Assembly: GCF_963678635.1 (NCBI RefSeq)
Contig: NC_087066.1
Coordinates: forward strand, 50,651,581-50,715,580
Source: Symsagittifera roscoffensis
Taxonomy: Eukaryota > Xenacoelomorpha > Acoela > Convolutidae
Length of the DNA: 64,000 bases
Reading direction: 5' to 3'
The position numbers were made by a program, and so were the translations under genes. Of this stretch, positions 48,101 through 59,427 are shown in pieces; position 1 is the first letter of the stretch; each line of letters opens with the position of its first letter. The notes under the pieces are model-generated. The model saw only the letters and a list, made by a program, of their open reading frames with translations. It searched no databases and was not told the origin of the DNA.

Positions 48101-51100
48101 TCGTTCACTTCTCTAAACCTTTATGTCTTTTGTAAAATTGACAAGTGAAGGTCTATAACAAACGTTTGCCTGTGTAAGAGAAGGATTGTGATAGTTCATA
48201 ACTTAATAACAGAGTAACTTTAAAGCAAACACTATTTTCTCATTTGCTTGATTGTGACCTCTTTCATATTATAAATAAAGCAAAAATTAAGACCAAAACA
48301 CTTCCACGCAAAAAAAATAACAAGGAAACTAGGACTATTACAGAGTTTTTAACTTATAAAACATTGAAGTATCTTTACCTCAATAATCAGCATGGGCGGA
48401 TTTTGGAGGGGGCTGCAGACGCTTCACCCCTTCCTCGGGGATTCGATCCCCTGCCGAGCCAAAGGTTCCCCCCTTTGTACTATTCTAAGATATCTTTTTT
48501 TGGCTGACGGACCCTAAATTTGTTCTGAAGGCGTCTTTGGCGCCAATATATAAAATTGAAGGGGAAGCGCGCGCCGAAAAACGCAATTTTTTGGTCTAAA
48601 TTTTCCTAAAAAAGCCTTTTTTTTTCAGAATTTTGCCTTCATCTTTCAAATGCTTTGGGAAAGCTCGAAAAATCAATTTGATCGACTAAACTTTCGACAA
48701 CTTTTTGAAAATGCGCCCCTTGATGACCAGTATTAATGACCCAGTTCTAGAATAGACTCGATTTCTATCATGGTTCTGAGGCCAATTTTCTTCAAACAAA
48801 TAAACAAACTTTTCTCACCCAGCATGTCAGCTGTGGCTAGGTATGGCTCTTGAGGGTGGAACGCGACCGACACTATTGTGTCGTTATGGCCCTCAATCAT
48901 GGCCAGTTGAGTGTCACTCTTCGAGTCCCAAACAAACGCACGCTCGTCTTGGGATCCAGTCACCACCACGCCAGTGTCTTTGTACTAAACACACTTGATT
49001 GCAGCCGGTGTTTTTGATTTCTGCTCAGGTAGCACAAAACTTTCCGTCGAACTTCTTTACCAAAACCTTTTCAGTGCCGAACAAAGAAAGCTCAAATTCA
49101 TTATATAACTATGAAAAATGAGTATATCATAAAATTGCATCAGAACAAAGCACAATGTAGTAAGAATGGCCAGTTTCTATACAAGCACAGTCAAAACAGA
49201 ATTTTATTTGAACAATTCAAAAAACTTTTATAGAAATATTTTTGATTTGTCGAATTTTTTTATTAACATGTTTATATGGCGAGGCAGGCTGATTAATCTA
49301 CTGAGCATTTGTCTTTTCGCCTAATTGAATTTGCGTGACCGCGTATTTCATTTATTTGTTTTTGGGTATCGCACGACCCCATTTGGCGTTTCTTGTTTGG
49401 AACACTGAAAGTATTCAAGCGTGTTTTAGTTTTAGTTCCAACAATTAAAGTGGGGAGGAACATTGTATTCAGGTGTATTTTAGCTCGCTTCCATTTTTGT
49501 TTTCCGCGCAAAATCAGGTACCGCAAATAGTTTTCTCAATGGGTCTAGTACTATTAAAATGAAGCTCTTTCAGTCGTTATTTCTTTTTCAAATTTTTTTG
49601 GTCTTCACTCAATTTTTAAAGAATAATATTGTAGATTATGTCTAAATCACTAACTTTCTACGCTTTGCATATATCTGCAACCCCACCACGCACCAAGACG
49701 ACACTAATTCAAAAAAGAAGAAACCTTTTCGTAGTTTTTTATGAATGTGGTCGGAAAACTCTAGGCTTCTTGCACAGCAACCTGCTATCCTTGTTTTTCT
49801 TTTTTTTTCCACGCAAAGTCAAGAACCAAAAATAATCGCCGGAAGGGGTCGAGTAATATATCATTAAAAATCTCTTGAAGCCGTAATTCGAGCCCAACTA
49901 AAATTTTCCAGAAAGTTACTGTCGCGAGAAAAACCAATTTAAATTTTTTTAATCTTTAGTCGGGGTTAGTCCAATTTCGAGCAAATAAAGCGAGCGGGCA
50001 GGCTTAATATGGGCTAAAATAGGCCTCTAGTAAAACTGATAAATTAGTTAAGTAGTGAAAACCTAGTTTTACTCCAGTAAAGTAAGTGTTCGAAAACTCA
50101 ATAGCCCTCTTGGATTTAAAATAGAAATCGAAAATTTCAAAACATTTTTCAATTCATTTCACGACAAAGTTGTTTTGAGGTACCTAAATTACTATTTCTA
50201 TCGAAATTTTCGGATTTGATTCAGATCCTTGTATCACTTCAAGAACAACAAATAACGCAAAATTTAGAAAAAAAAAACATTTGTTAAATTTTTTATTGTG
50301 CTCGAAAATTTCTGTGCCAATTGCATAGAGATCGGCTATCCTTGTTGTTCCGACCTTTTGAAAAATGTGGAGGAACTTTGTTTTCGGACATATTTTAGTT
50401 TTCAATTCATTTTTTTTCACGCGCAAAATCAGTTACTACAAATAATCATCGGAATGGGTCGAGTTGTATATCATTTTGCAGCCCTTTCAGTCTGCAAAAT
50501 TTCAGTCTTTTAATAATTCGAACGATATTAAACAATTTAAAAAAATATATTCTGAGCAGAGACATTAGTTCAGTGTGCAGGCTTACAACAGTGACTTGCA
50601 AACATATGTAAGCTCGACTTCAGCCGTGGAAACTTAGTTTTACTCGAGTAAATTTGGTTTTTGGAGTTTTTAACTCCATTTTGGAATTTTTATTTAACTT
50701 TCCAGTATTTTTCTACTAAAACTGTTTTCCAAATAGCCTACTTAAATATGACTGTTGAACAAGCCTAACTTCATTTTGTTCGTTCAGATCTTTTTATCAC
50801 ACCACACAGAAAAAAAACGACACATGAAAAAAAATTTAGAATGGCGGGAACATTCTGTGCTATTTGCACAGTAACCGGCAATCCTTATTTATGGCATGAC
50901 TTTGGTTTAAGGAAAAAAAACTGATTCCAAAGTTCCTTGCTTTTTAATTGTAGGAACAAAAAAGTGACTGTTAGTATGCGTTAAAAAATTAAAATGTACA
51001 ATATTGTTATATATCAACTACCTTCACATTTTTTTCAGGAAATTTCTTGAGTCTCGCCTTGTGATCTTGTGTTACACTTACCAAGTCTAAACAGTAGACT

Positions 51101-51270
51101 GGCTCCTTGTGGGCTGTGAACTCGCTAACATAGTCCTCCATCTCCAGACCCTCATCTAGATCAGTCTCCCAGTCCCCATCTTCGCCATCTTCTTCCTTAC
51201 CATTATCATCTTCATCATCTAGCTCGTGCACTTCAAAGCGACTGTCGTTCTCGTGGTCGCCCCCGTCCAT
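45160..51270 (-). CDS. AAMP: Angio-associated migratory cell protein (WD40 protein)
   Basis: Five exons: 51270-51082, 48984-48819, 47988-47761, 46277-46059 and 45545-45160, with GT-AG junctions in phase throughout; 395 residues. AAMP is a cytosolic WD40 scaffold linked to cell migration, and related to a ribosome-associated yeast protein. The N-terminus is acidic (HELDDEDDNGKEEDGEDGDW), as in AAMP. WD repeats follow: 'VVVTGSQDERAFVWDS', 'HNDTIVSVAFHPQEPYLATA', 'ERLWSYECGMDLNLVFWHP', 'VIVGYHDSSVKCWNL', and a last repeat 'GHEGPVFDIALASDDSFFVT' ending VKVFSLS. The start MDGGD at 51270 is preferred because a TCTTCAG acceptor lies 9 nt upstream. An in-frame ATG at 51357 would give 424 residues. 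Introns carry several mobile elements. Confidence 0.9.
46385..46580. repeat. Family L repeat without the hAT insert
   Basis: It matches both flanks of the hAT MITE at 25880-26241 (C-rich tract, GTTTTACAAGTTTATTTATG, GCATGTCAATTTTCATTAC, AAAATTTGCAGGT) and has no insertion. It lies in the AAMP intron between exons 3 and 4. Confidence 0.6.
46840..47273 (-). mobile_element. SINE family A copy in an AAMP intron
   Basis: The tRNA-like part (about 46950-47022, minus strand) reads GTGGCTGAGTGGATAGTGC, a GAGACTCAAAATCTC anticodon-like arm (CAA-type loop), a long variable region and CAGATTCGAATCT. The long variable arm suggests a tRNA-Leu origin. The companion GGCAAAGCTGCGCTCCGC motif is at about 46842, and the body ends GAAAATTTCTGA near 47273. 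It aligns with 15238-15613 over its whole length. Confidence 0.75.
47330..47600. repeat. Family E interspersed repeat
   Basis: ATAAGCTAATGTAAGC, AAACACGACTTGAAGGGC, TATCACTCGACCCAGTCC and ATTATTTGTGGTACCTGA match 59.68-59.87 kb in the same orientation. Class unknown. AAMP intron. Confidence 0.6.
48388..48722. mobile_element. hAT-like MITE copy
   Basis: The left end CAGCATGGGCGGATTTTGG resembles the inverted repeat of the intact copy at 25880. It shares CCCCCCTTTGTACTATT, 'GGCGCCAAT' and GAAGCGCGCGCCGAAAAAC. The right inverted repeat is worn (GCGCCCCTTG) and I could not find a clear 8-bp target duplication. About 90 bp near the left end (48410-48470) includes a tRNA-like GGGGATTCGATCCCC stem. 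AAMP intron 2. Confidence 0.6.
49140..50900. repeat. Cluster of family E repeats, opposite orientation
   Basis: Three or more partial copies: 49500-49570, 49740-49900 and 50300-50510, plus an end near 50850-50890. Each has 'GCTATCCTTGTT', a CGCGCAAAATCAGNTACNNCA segment and 'AATCATCGGAATGGGTCGAG', the reverse of the 59.4-59.9 kb copy. Together they fill most of AAMP intron 1. No ORF with protein-like content. Confidence 0.5.
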
Positions 51271-51389
51271 CAACACAGTCTGAAGACCAATACAGTTCAG
51301 ACTCACAACTCGAAGTGATGTAGTAAGCGAAGTGGTCAAAATGCGTCCACATGTCAATACTCATTGAAAACGTAAAAAATCGTTTCATT

Positions 51390-51533
51390 AGCTAAACTTT
51401 CAGTTAAGAAATGAGAGGCAGAGAAAAAGCACGTTTTTGATAAAAAATTAACAAAATTTGAACTTTTCCCTGACATTCAAAAAAATCATCACGGCCTATA
51501 TAAGAGTCTGAACTACGTTCGTTCATCGACTCA
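51390..51533. mobile_element. MITE family C right-end fragment
   Basis: CACGGCCTATATAAGAGTCTG and CTACGTTCGTTCATCGACTC mark the family's right end. The left part is missing. It lies just upstream of AAMP exon 1. Confidence 0.55.
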
Positions 51534-51544
51534 AAAAACAGACC

Positions 51545-52090
51545 AGGAAAGCACTTTGAACACGGAGTTGAAGCGGAGCGATACAATTGTGATACAACAC
51601 ATTGTGAGGTAGTAGATCAAAAATGATACGAAAACCACCATGTCGAAGGAAGAATTTTCTACAAAATCGACAACCATATTTACAAAAACTGTTTAGTGAG
51701 CGGGAATTAGAGCCTATATTAAAAAGTCATTAATAATGATTTTGAAGATTTTACGCATTTTTCTTCTTTTGAAACACACAAAAGCATAACACAATCTCAA
51801 GGTTATATCAATTAATCAAAAAAAATAGTTTTTAAACAAGATAGTTGGTACTTTACGAAATTACAAAGATGCTTAAAATAGAAGAAAAATGATGATTTGA
51901 AGAAAAAAATCATGCCTCGGAAAATAGACTAACAAAAGCCTACAAAAAATAGTCGGACATTTCAAGTTTTCTCAAGAAAAAAAAAACAATTTCCACTACC
52001 GAAGAAAAGCAAGGCTCGGCCGAGACTCGAACCGTAAATCTATGTGGCGAAAGCGCGTGTTATACATCTAGACTGAGTAAGAATGGGCAT
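51545..52090. mobile_element. Head motif plus tRNA-like segment
   Basis: The head-like ACACGGAGTTGAAGCGGAGC and GTGATACAACACA lie near 51557-51600. A tRNA-like segment at about 52011-52085 reads on the minus strand 'TACTCAGTCTAGATGTATAA' and 'GGTTCGAGTCTCGGCC'. No terminal hairpin was found. It is between AAMP and LIG4. Confidence 0.45.
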
Positions 52091-52481
52091 GAAAAAGTTT
52101 GTTCATCATCAAAACTTTAAGACTTTTCCTGACAAAAAAAACAGGAATTACGTGAGTAAATTCACGTCGTACAAATCTATCCGAAGAAAATATCTATCCA
52201 TTTTTTGAAGCAAAAAAAGCTCAAAAACCAAATCATCAAATCGAGAAATTGAGCTCAAGTCTAAGTTATCATTTCCTACCTCGAGTCTAATTGATTTTTC
52301 TTGACACCAAGAAATTTTACAAATCTTCTTTTTTAAAGTCTCACCCATGGCTTTTCATTTCAAAAACTTGAAATGACTACAAAAACAAACATAGACTAAT
52401 AAAATTATCAATTCGTTTTGATTTAGAAACGAGTCAAAACTTAACTCTCCGTTGATTATGTACAGAAAGATATGTCAAACA

Positions 52482-55400
52482 TCAGCATTGCTTCAATCTT
52501 GTTTTAAAATCATCGCCAAACTCTTTTTCGAAAAGACTTCGACTTTGTTCACAAACATGAAACACTTCTTCTGGTTGCCACATGCTCATTTTACCTCCTT
52601 CCACACACTTTTCTAGCCACTCGATATGCACGACATCGCAAATATCAGCCTTGATCAAATTCTTAACTCGAATGTTAACTTTGTCTGTCAGAACGCAAAA
52701 TGTCTCTTTGTTTGCATTCTGGACTATTTTGCCACCATTTGACACAATCGAAGTTTCGAATTCTTTTCTCGTTCTGTCCTCGGGTACTGACATTACACAA
52801 AACTGTCTGTCTTCGAAAAGTGACGACTTCACTCTGATTTTTGACAAATCTGTTGCTCTAAATCGATCATCGATCGTTATCGGCTGATTTATTTTCCGTG
52901 TGACAACTCTCTGTTTTTTCTTAGGCGGCGGCATCGAATCTCCAGTTGAGAGCTTAGTAGCAAGTTTTCCCTGATATGTATTCCACAAATCCTTCAATTC
53001 TCCTTCGGTCAAAATACTCGAGTAATCTTTATCATCTCTGATCGATTCCAGTCTTGGAAATCTCAACGTGAAACCGCAATGGTACTTCTCTGAAACGATC
53101 AACTCCGCAGCTCGAACACAGACCACAACTGAGTCCTCTGGTTTGACCCAAACTTGCGCTTTCTCATTCGAACATCGAATGTTTTCTGGTTTAACTTTCG
53201 TCCAATTCGGGTCCAGCTTTTCCAGCATTGACTTCAGCTCCAAAGCTGTATAGCCAGATCCAATCTTTGCAAACGTGTAGTAATTTCTGTCAGTTTTTGA
53301 TATCGAATTGTCTGAAACAGCGAGTAGAAAATGTGAAATTATATTCGATCGTCTACCCGACCCGTAGTAGCCTCCTACAATTACAAGGTCAAGGTCACTC
53401 ATCACATTCTGCTCGTAGTCCGGTTTGATTTTGAACCAGCCAGAGTCTTTCCGCTTGTCTGGCTTGTAAATCGAGTCCGGATGTTTCACAATAATTCCCT
53501 CTTCTCGATTTTCTATGGCTGAATTTAAAGCGTTCAAAACATCATCTTGTGTCGAAATTAAGCTCTGTTCGACGTAGCGAATGCGCTCGCTACTTGGCAC
53601 GAAAATGTCTAAAACAACACATTTGAATCATCATTCAAGCAAAAAAGTTGGGAACACGGAGAACTCAATAAACTTGTGGCTCTTTAAACAAAAGAAAAAT
53701 CAAAACTGAGAATTTGCCGAACAACTTTCCGTTTATTGGCGCCAAGCGATTTACCTTTCAGGAGATTTAGTCTTTCGTGAAGTGGCTTTGCCGACAGGAC
53801 TTTTTGGTTCAACAGTAGAATATCAAACACAACGTAACACTGTACCAATCCATTTTTCGGGTCATCAGCTAATCGGAGACCGTCTTTGGGTTGATTCAAA
53901 GTTGCACCAGAATGGCGAAGTTGCTGCTTCGAATTCGAGCTCGTTGTTTCATTGCTTTGTGAAGCTTCTTTCGTACTGGGAAGCTTTTTCACATCCACGT
54001 TTTGGCCTTAAATAACAAAGAGTCAAAAAATTTTCTCCCAGAAATTGACGCGAAGACAAGTCTACAAAACGTTTTTTTTTACGTTGAAACAAATCAGCAC
54101 TTTTTAACGACAAAAAATGGCGAATATACAAGCTTCCACTTAAAACAAAAATACCGATACTATGGGATTCGAACTCATATCCCTAGCCCAAGAGTTAATT
54201 TCCTTTATCATTTAAGCCGTTGCATTTTGCTTAATCAACTTTTACGCATTCTATATTCAGGCAGCAAGGAATGCGCTTGAATATAGCCAGATCATACCGT
54301 GTGATTATCGCAAAAACTTCAAAAAACTTTGACCTTAAAATGTTTGACTTGCTTTGGGAAAAGAAAGTGTACTGATTGCGTAACACAAGGCTCGCATGTG
54401 TAAACATAAAAAGTTTGAAAAACATGTTTCCTTCTTAAAAAAATGATGTCAAATTAATTAAAGAGCCTATCCGAAAATAAAGGAGGTTTTTGAACAAAAA
54501 AAATCGGAGAAAATAAAAAAAGCAAACCAATGGGCTCACTAAAATTGTACACACATCACACTATAAATTCACTAGCAAAATGCAATTAAGCAGCAATATA
54601 GATAAAATTTTAAAAAGCGTTCATATCAGTATATATACACAGGGGAGAAGTAGCAGAAAAAAATTTCAATTATTCAAATGCTATTCAAAAAATCATTAAC
54701 AAGAAAAACTGAATGGAAAGACAGCGACAACATCCAAAAAACCAATTCACAGATATTTACTTATTTAGTTTAGCACACACATGAGCAGCATCGGCATTTC
54801 AAGCTCCAGGTACAAGTTCAATGCAGCTTGTATACGGTTCTGAAGTGTTCTGGAAGAAAGATTCTCACCACACGTGTGAAAATTGATGCCATGTTTATTA
54901 GGTTGACGTTGAATAGTTGGATAAAATCGTGCAAACGATCAATAACTGAAAAAAGTTGGTTGCGCACGAACCGATGTTTCAAACAAAAAATTGGCGTGCT
55001 CCGAAGCTTTTTCTTCGATGTATGCAGTTGAGGCCTAATGTATGCAGTTGAGGCCTAAAATGAATGTGGTAAAAAACCAGATATCTAATGATATGGGTTG
55101 ATAGGAAATTGACAAAGAATTCGAACATTCTTAGAGAGCATAAAAAGATATCCAGCCATGCGCCCATCCAAGTCCCTGGTAAATAGGGAGCAAACACTGG
55201 GAAACCAAGCTGGATACCCATTTAAAGCTATAGAAAGAATGCAAGTTTTGGAAAAATTGAATTTCACTCTAGAAATGACAACTCTTGGGATGCTATGTCG
55301 CAGGTAGTTGAAAATTAATTCAGTTTTTGATAAGTTTTTGTTAATTTGTTCTTCCACTTTAAATTGGTGTGCAATTTTAGCCCAAGATCAATACAATCCT

Positions 55401-58011
55401 TTGTAATTTCACAGCTCCCATCAAACAAGTCTTTCTTCAAGTCTTCAGAAGCATTCAATAAAGAAAACAACACTTCTATCTTTTTGAACTCACTTGATTG
55501 TCAGAAGCCTAGATTTTTACATCTTAATTGTCTTGCAAGATCCGATTTAAATCAGATCTTGTTGCTTCAAAGTTCGTGTCATCGGTATAACAGTAGCAGC
55601 TAGAAAAATCCGGTGTGCCAAGCATATCGTCTATGAAAATGAGAAACGTAAGACAAAAGATCGGTTAAATCTTTATCAAATCCAAACAACACAGAGGAGA
55701 AGCTTCGCATGGCAAATAAAAGCAAAAACACGACAAAAAGCCACTTTATGAAAAGCAATAAGATATACAAATAAGCCTTGAGTTAGTAAAAATTCGGCTT
55801 CGTCTGAGATTCGAACCTGCGATCTAGAGATTAAGAATCTCCTAAACTGCCAGAGACACTCAATAGGCACCAAACACTAGCCACAAATATAACAGAGAAC
55901 AGATGCTATGCAATTTCTAATTGCGAGTTAGGTTAGAAAAAAAAGGTTCGATATAATACACTAAGCTGAGGGCTAGTTTAATTAGTTTATAGAGCAGAGA
56001 ATGATCAACTGCTTCCAAATTTTGCCGAAATCTAGATAAACCAGAGCAACCTCATAACTTCAATCTATAGTTTGTTAGATTTTATTTAAAAAGATAATAT
56101 CATTACGCGATTAATAAATACGTGATGTTCAACTGACCTTATTATTGAGAAACTACTTTTGAATACATTTGGTTTTGCTTACAAAACTAGATTCACGCGC
56201 ATCAACATGGTTTCCGTTAAGCAAAACCAAATTTATTCAGAAAGTAGTTTCTCATTAATAAGATCAGTTTGGAACCCAGAGATAATGCACGATAACTTTC
56301 AATAATTCCTTTTGATCCATATTTGTATACTGGCGTTTTAGGAGCGCATTTCCATATTTCAGGCCAGTTTTTAATGATAAGTACGTGATGAAATAAAGAG
56401 AAAAGTAGTATATATAATTACGTTTTCCAAACTTTTAAAGAAATGTCAAAAAGTGGTCGAGCCGTAGAGAAAGAATGGGAACAAGACAATAACAAATACA
56501 TTCTTGTTGGCATTATCTTCACTGCAATCAAAACGAACGAAAAAGTCATGGACAATAAAAATAAAAAATGAAAAAGAAAAACCATAATCATTATCTGAGG
56601 ACAACTCAGTCAAACGTCAAAACAAACTCAAGAGGCCGGATAGCAAACAAAAACAACCACTACAACCTTACAGTGACCTATTTTCACTTGTAACAAAAGT
56701 AAAGATAATTCTGATTTGATAGCGTTTGCTATTCGTTAGCGTAAAACTAGCAGAACTATATTATAGGACAAGCTCTGCTATTTTAATGATATCATAACTT
56801 ACCTTTTGTAACGAACTGTTGCAACTCTGTGCTGAAGACCATCATTTCGCCATCGAGAATGCAAGAATTAACATGAGGCTTAAATGCATCGGCAATGAAT
56901 GGCGTAAAAGTTCCACTTATGTAATTCTTTCCAAACGAAGATGTGTAATCTTTTGAGCTCCTGGAAAAGTATCGAAACTCAGATCCCTAAAACTAAAACC
57001 ACTCTCGTATTTTTTATTTATATGAATTTGTCGGTGGTTAAAAATCCTTACGTCTTTATGCAACTGCATCCTCTCTCCGTCCATTTTAGTTTCTACGTAG
57101 AAACTTTGGGACGATATACTTTGACAAACTTTCTGTGCCAAAATCCTGTCAGCCAGCATCGGTCGAAATGGAGTGAACAACTTTATCTCAATTTCTCCCA
57201 GTGAGACTTTTGGATCACGCAAGTCATCGCAAACTCTCTTCAAATTGGAGCTCACATTGAATAGCTGATCAGCGTCAGGGTGAAACGCGGCAAATATTGA
57301 GTTTTCACTCATGCCAATTCTTATTTCTTTGAGGATGATACGCATTACCCACTTCGACTCAATCGGACCTAAGCTGTGCATCAGTTTGGTTAAGCCTGTT
57401 TTTACAGCGTCTTTACTTTTTGTCGCATTGCCGATAGCGATACTGTCTAATGTACTGTTTATTTCACGTACCGTCAGATTTCCTTTTTCGGGCAGTCGGT
57501 GCTGCAAAACATGATACGCTACTGCAGCGAAGTCGCCAGATGAGTCAGTGCTTCCTTTTAACGCACCTGGAGATCTAAAAAAGAATCCTAATAAGCTAGG
57601 AAAGCTCAAAATGCGATTGATTGTAACGATACTATGGGTTTGAAGATAATACCTGAAATTTAAAAGTTTCTGCGCGTCAGGGCTGTCTTTTCCTAGTCCA
57701 AGTATGTCAATATAATGTCTGGCCAGGGTGTTTTCTTTGATACCGTAAGCAGGTCTATCTAGGTCCAGCTTTGGTAGCAAAAGTCTCATTACCGGGTAAA
57801 AACTAGCTCCATTTTGATGATCAGAATTCGTTCCGTCAATTCCGCCAGTAACATTTCTCCACTTTGTCAGAAAATCTTTGAAAATTTCTTTCTTTCCATC
57901 TGTACTTGATTTCTTTTGAAGCTTTTCTAACAGACCGCACACTTCCGAAAACTTTACTCGGGAGTCTACACTTGCCAATTTAATTTCGTCACTAGCTACA
58001 TTATCTAACAT
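52482..58011 (-). CDS. LIG4: DNA ligase IV, C-terminally short
   Basis: Five exons: 58011-57653, 57574-57052, 56986-56803, 54006-53755 and 53608-52482, with phases 2,0,1,1 closing cleanly; 814 residues. LIG4 is the ATP-dependent ligase of non-homologous end joining. The DNA-binding domain has 'GASFYPVMRLLLPKLDLDRP' and 'AYGIKENTLARHYIDILGLG'. The nucleotidyltransferase domain has the active-site Lys in ETKMDGERMQLHKD, then 'CILDGEMM', 'VVFDILLLN', 'REEGIIVKHP' and 'SGWFKIKPDY'. One BRCT follows ('FEDRQFCVMSVPEDRTRKEF' ... 'DVVHIEWLEKCVEGG'). The protein stops about 25 residues after BRCT1 (KTRLKQC), whereas human LIG4 (911 residues) continues with the XRCC4-binding helix and BRCT2. The first intron is only 78 bp and in frame. 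A GTTGTTTTTAG acceptor lies 16 nt before the ATG. Confidence 0.93.
54150..54240 (-). repeat. tRNA-like (SINE) fragment in LIG4 intron 3
   Basis: Minus strand: AACGGCTTAAATGATAAAGG (A-box-like), CTCTTGGGCTAGGG, then ATGAGTTCGAATCCCAT (good B-box). The D-arm is irregular, so I take it as SINE-derived. Confidence 0.45.
55690..55925 (-). mobile_element. SINE family A copy in LIG4 intron 3
   Basis: The head ACACAGAGGAGAAGCTTCGC lies near 55690. The tRNA-like part at about 55798-55870 has 'GCAGGTTCGAATCTCAGAC' and a GGAGATTCTTAATCTC arm on the minus strand. It is followed by CACTAGCCACAAATA, as in other copies. Confidence 0.65.
56131..56270. repeat. Long inverted repeat (52-bp arms)
   Basis: The arms 56131-56182 and about 56217-56270 are reverse complements with a handful of mismatches ('CTTATTATTGAGAAACTACTT' against 'AAGTAGTTTCTCATTAATAAG'; GGTTTTGCTTA against TAAGCAAAACC). 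The spacer is about 33 bp. A MITE-like foldback element is possible. No target duplication was identified. LIG4 intron 3. Confidence 0.8.
56720..56742. repeat. Degenerate terminal hairpin of the composite family
   Basis: ATAGCGTTTGCTATTCGTTAGCGTA follows TAATTCTGATTTG, as in the conserved tails at 11.1, 29.6 and 38.2 kb. The stem is partly broken. It lies 60 bp downstream of LIG4 exon 3 on the gene strand. Confidence 0.4.
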
Positions 58012-58104
58012 TCTTCATTGACTGCCACTAAAAACAACGCATTTCATTTTTAAAAGACAGGCCTTTTGAAAAACACATGCACGTTTCCAATTATTTGGGT
58101 ATTC

Positions 58105-59110
58105 TACACAGAGATGAAGCCAAATCTCGCTTCGTTTGCGATACTACGCAAGCGCAGCATTGGAAGCTAGCTAACAGAAAATAACGCAAAATAAATAAAA
58201 ACGAAAATCATATTTATGTTAAGTAAGTCAGAAATTATCATGGAAACCAAAGCAACTATACTTGTCCTTCATCATTTCATGCTGTCGAAAAAAAGTGCAT
58301 TTTCATAAACTAGGGTACAGAAAAATGTAATATGAAAGAAAGGAAAAAAGGTGAGATGGTTGGCAGACGAGTGCTAACCATCTAGCCACTGATCTGTCAT
58401 GTGGTGTCGTCGCCCTAAAACCTAAGCAATGAGAGTTGAGGCCAATTTGGCTTCATAAAGAGATTCAACTATGAATGCCTAGAGAACCTACCTGCTTCTT
58501 CAGACCGTGTAGGCCGTGATTCCATCTTCGGTTACATAATTTTTTTGGAAACATGAAAAAAAACATGAGAACCAGCGCATCGAATAAGCATTAGGTTTTT
58601 ATCAGGAGACTAGAAAATCAAACATACATGCGATCACGCCAGGTTAGCACAAAATCAATAAAGAACGCCTCGGAAAAAAAAACTTTCATACAAACAAGTT
58701 GAGCAATTACATTTTAAATTTTTGAAGTTCCACAAATAAACCTGCTATTTAATCAATTTTGCCTCTTAAGCGACACAAAGCAACTGACTAAAACGATCAA
58801 ACGTTAACCGAAACAATTTCGTCCGAATACAGCTTGTAACTGAAACATAACAAAAATACTTACTGCCAGGGCTACGAAATTTACAAACCGCAAATTTACA
58901 ACAACACTTCCATTTAGAAAACTGACATTCAAAACTCTGTGATAAGGCAACGAACTGACAAAAATGAGTAGACAAACGCAAGTAAAACATATCAATGTCT
59001 CATACGGAAAAACTTCAAATTTCATTCATAGTGAAAACCATATGTCCGACCGGGACTTGACGAACAGAACTTAGGGTGCAAAGGCAGCCACGTTACCTTC
59101 GACCAAGAGC
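58105..59110. mobile_element. Composite element, worn copy
   Basis: The head ACACAGAGATGAAGCCAAATC then TCGCTTCGTTTGCGATACTAC lies near 58108. A tRNA-like stretch at 58349-58394 (minus: GTGGCTAGATGGTTAGCACT) follows, then the AAGGCAACGAACTGACAAAAATGAGTAGAC-type box near 58940, and a second tRNA-like scrap near 59045-59100. The terminal hairpin was not found. It is upstream of LIG4. Confidence 0.45.
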
Positions 59111-59223
59111 AAAAAAGAGTGGAAATTCTCAAGTTTCCCTAGTAAAACAATTCATTTTCCTTCAGATTTGTAAGAAAATTTGTTTGTTGAAAATAAAAAC
59201 AATTCACAATCAATCTTTAAATT

Positions 59224-59254
59224 CTGATGATGCGCAAAATGTGCGATAACGTTT
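59224..59254 (+). ncRNA. Hammerhead-ribozyme-like core, degenerate
   Basis: CTGATGA is followed by a TGCGCAAAATGTGC stem-loop, then GATA (GAAA expected) and ACGTTT. The arrangement CUGANGA - helix II - GAAA is the hammerhead catalytic core. The GATA change should disable it. It shares the following 'ACGTTTGAATTARCA' with the copy at 61250. Confidence 0.4.
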
Positions 59255-59427
59255 GAATTAGCATTTTAAAACTCTTATAATTCACAATTAGTTACTCTCG
59301 CTGGTGTAAAAACTTGACTTGGTTTGGGTGTCAAAGGCCAACTTGGGGGGTGGTTTTTTATGAGAATTGCCTTTTGAGGTTCGCCGAAGTGAGTTCTAAA
59401 GCGCTATTCAGAAAACCTGGTAAATAA

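Noticed and set aside
52148-52348. Possible extra LIG4 exon downstream of the stop codon
   Set aside because: The translation shows no BRCT or XRCC4-binding pattern, and no splice donor before the LIG4 stop would reach it.
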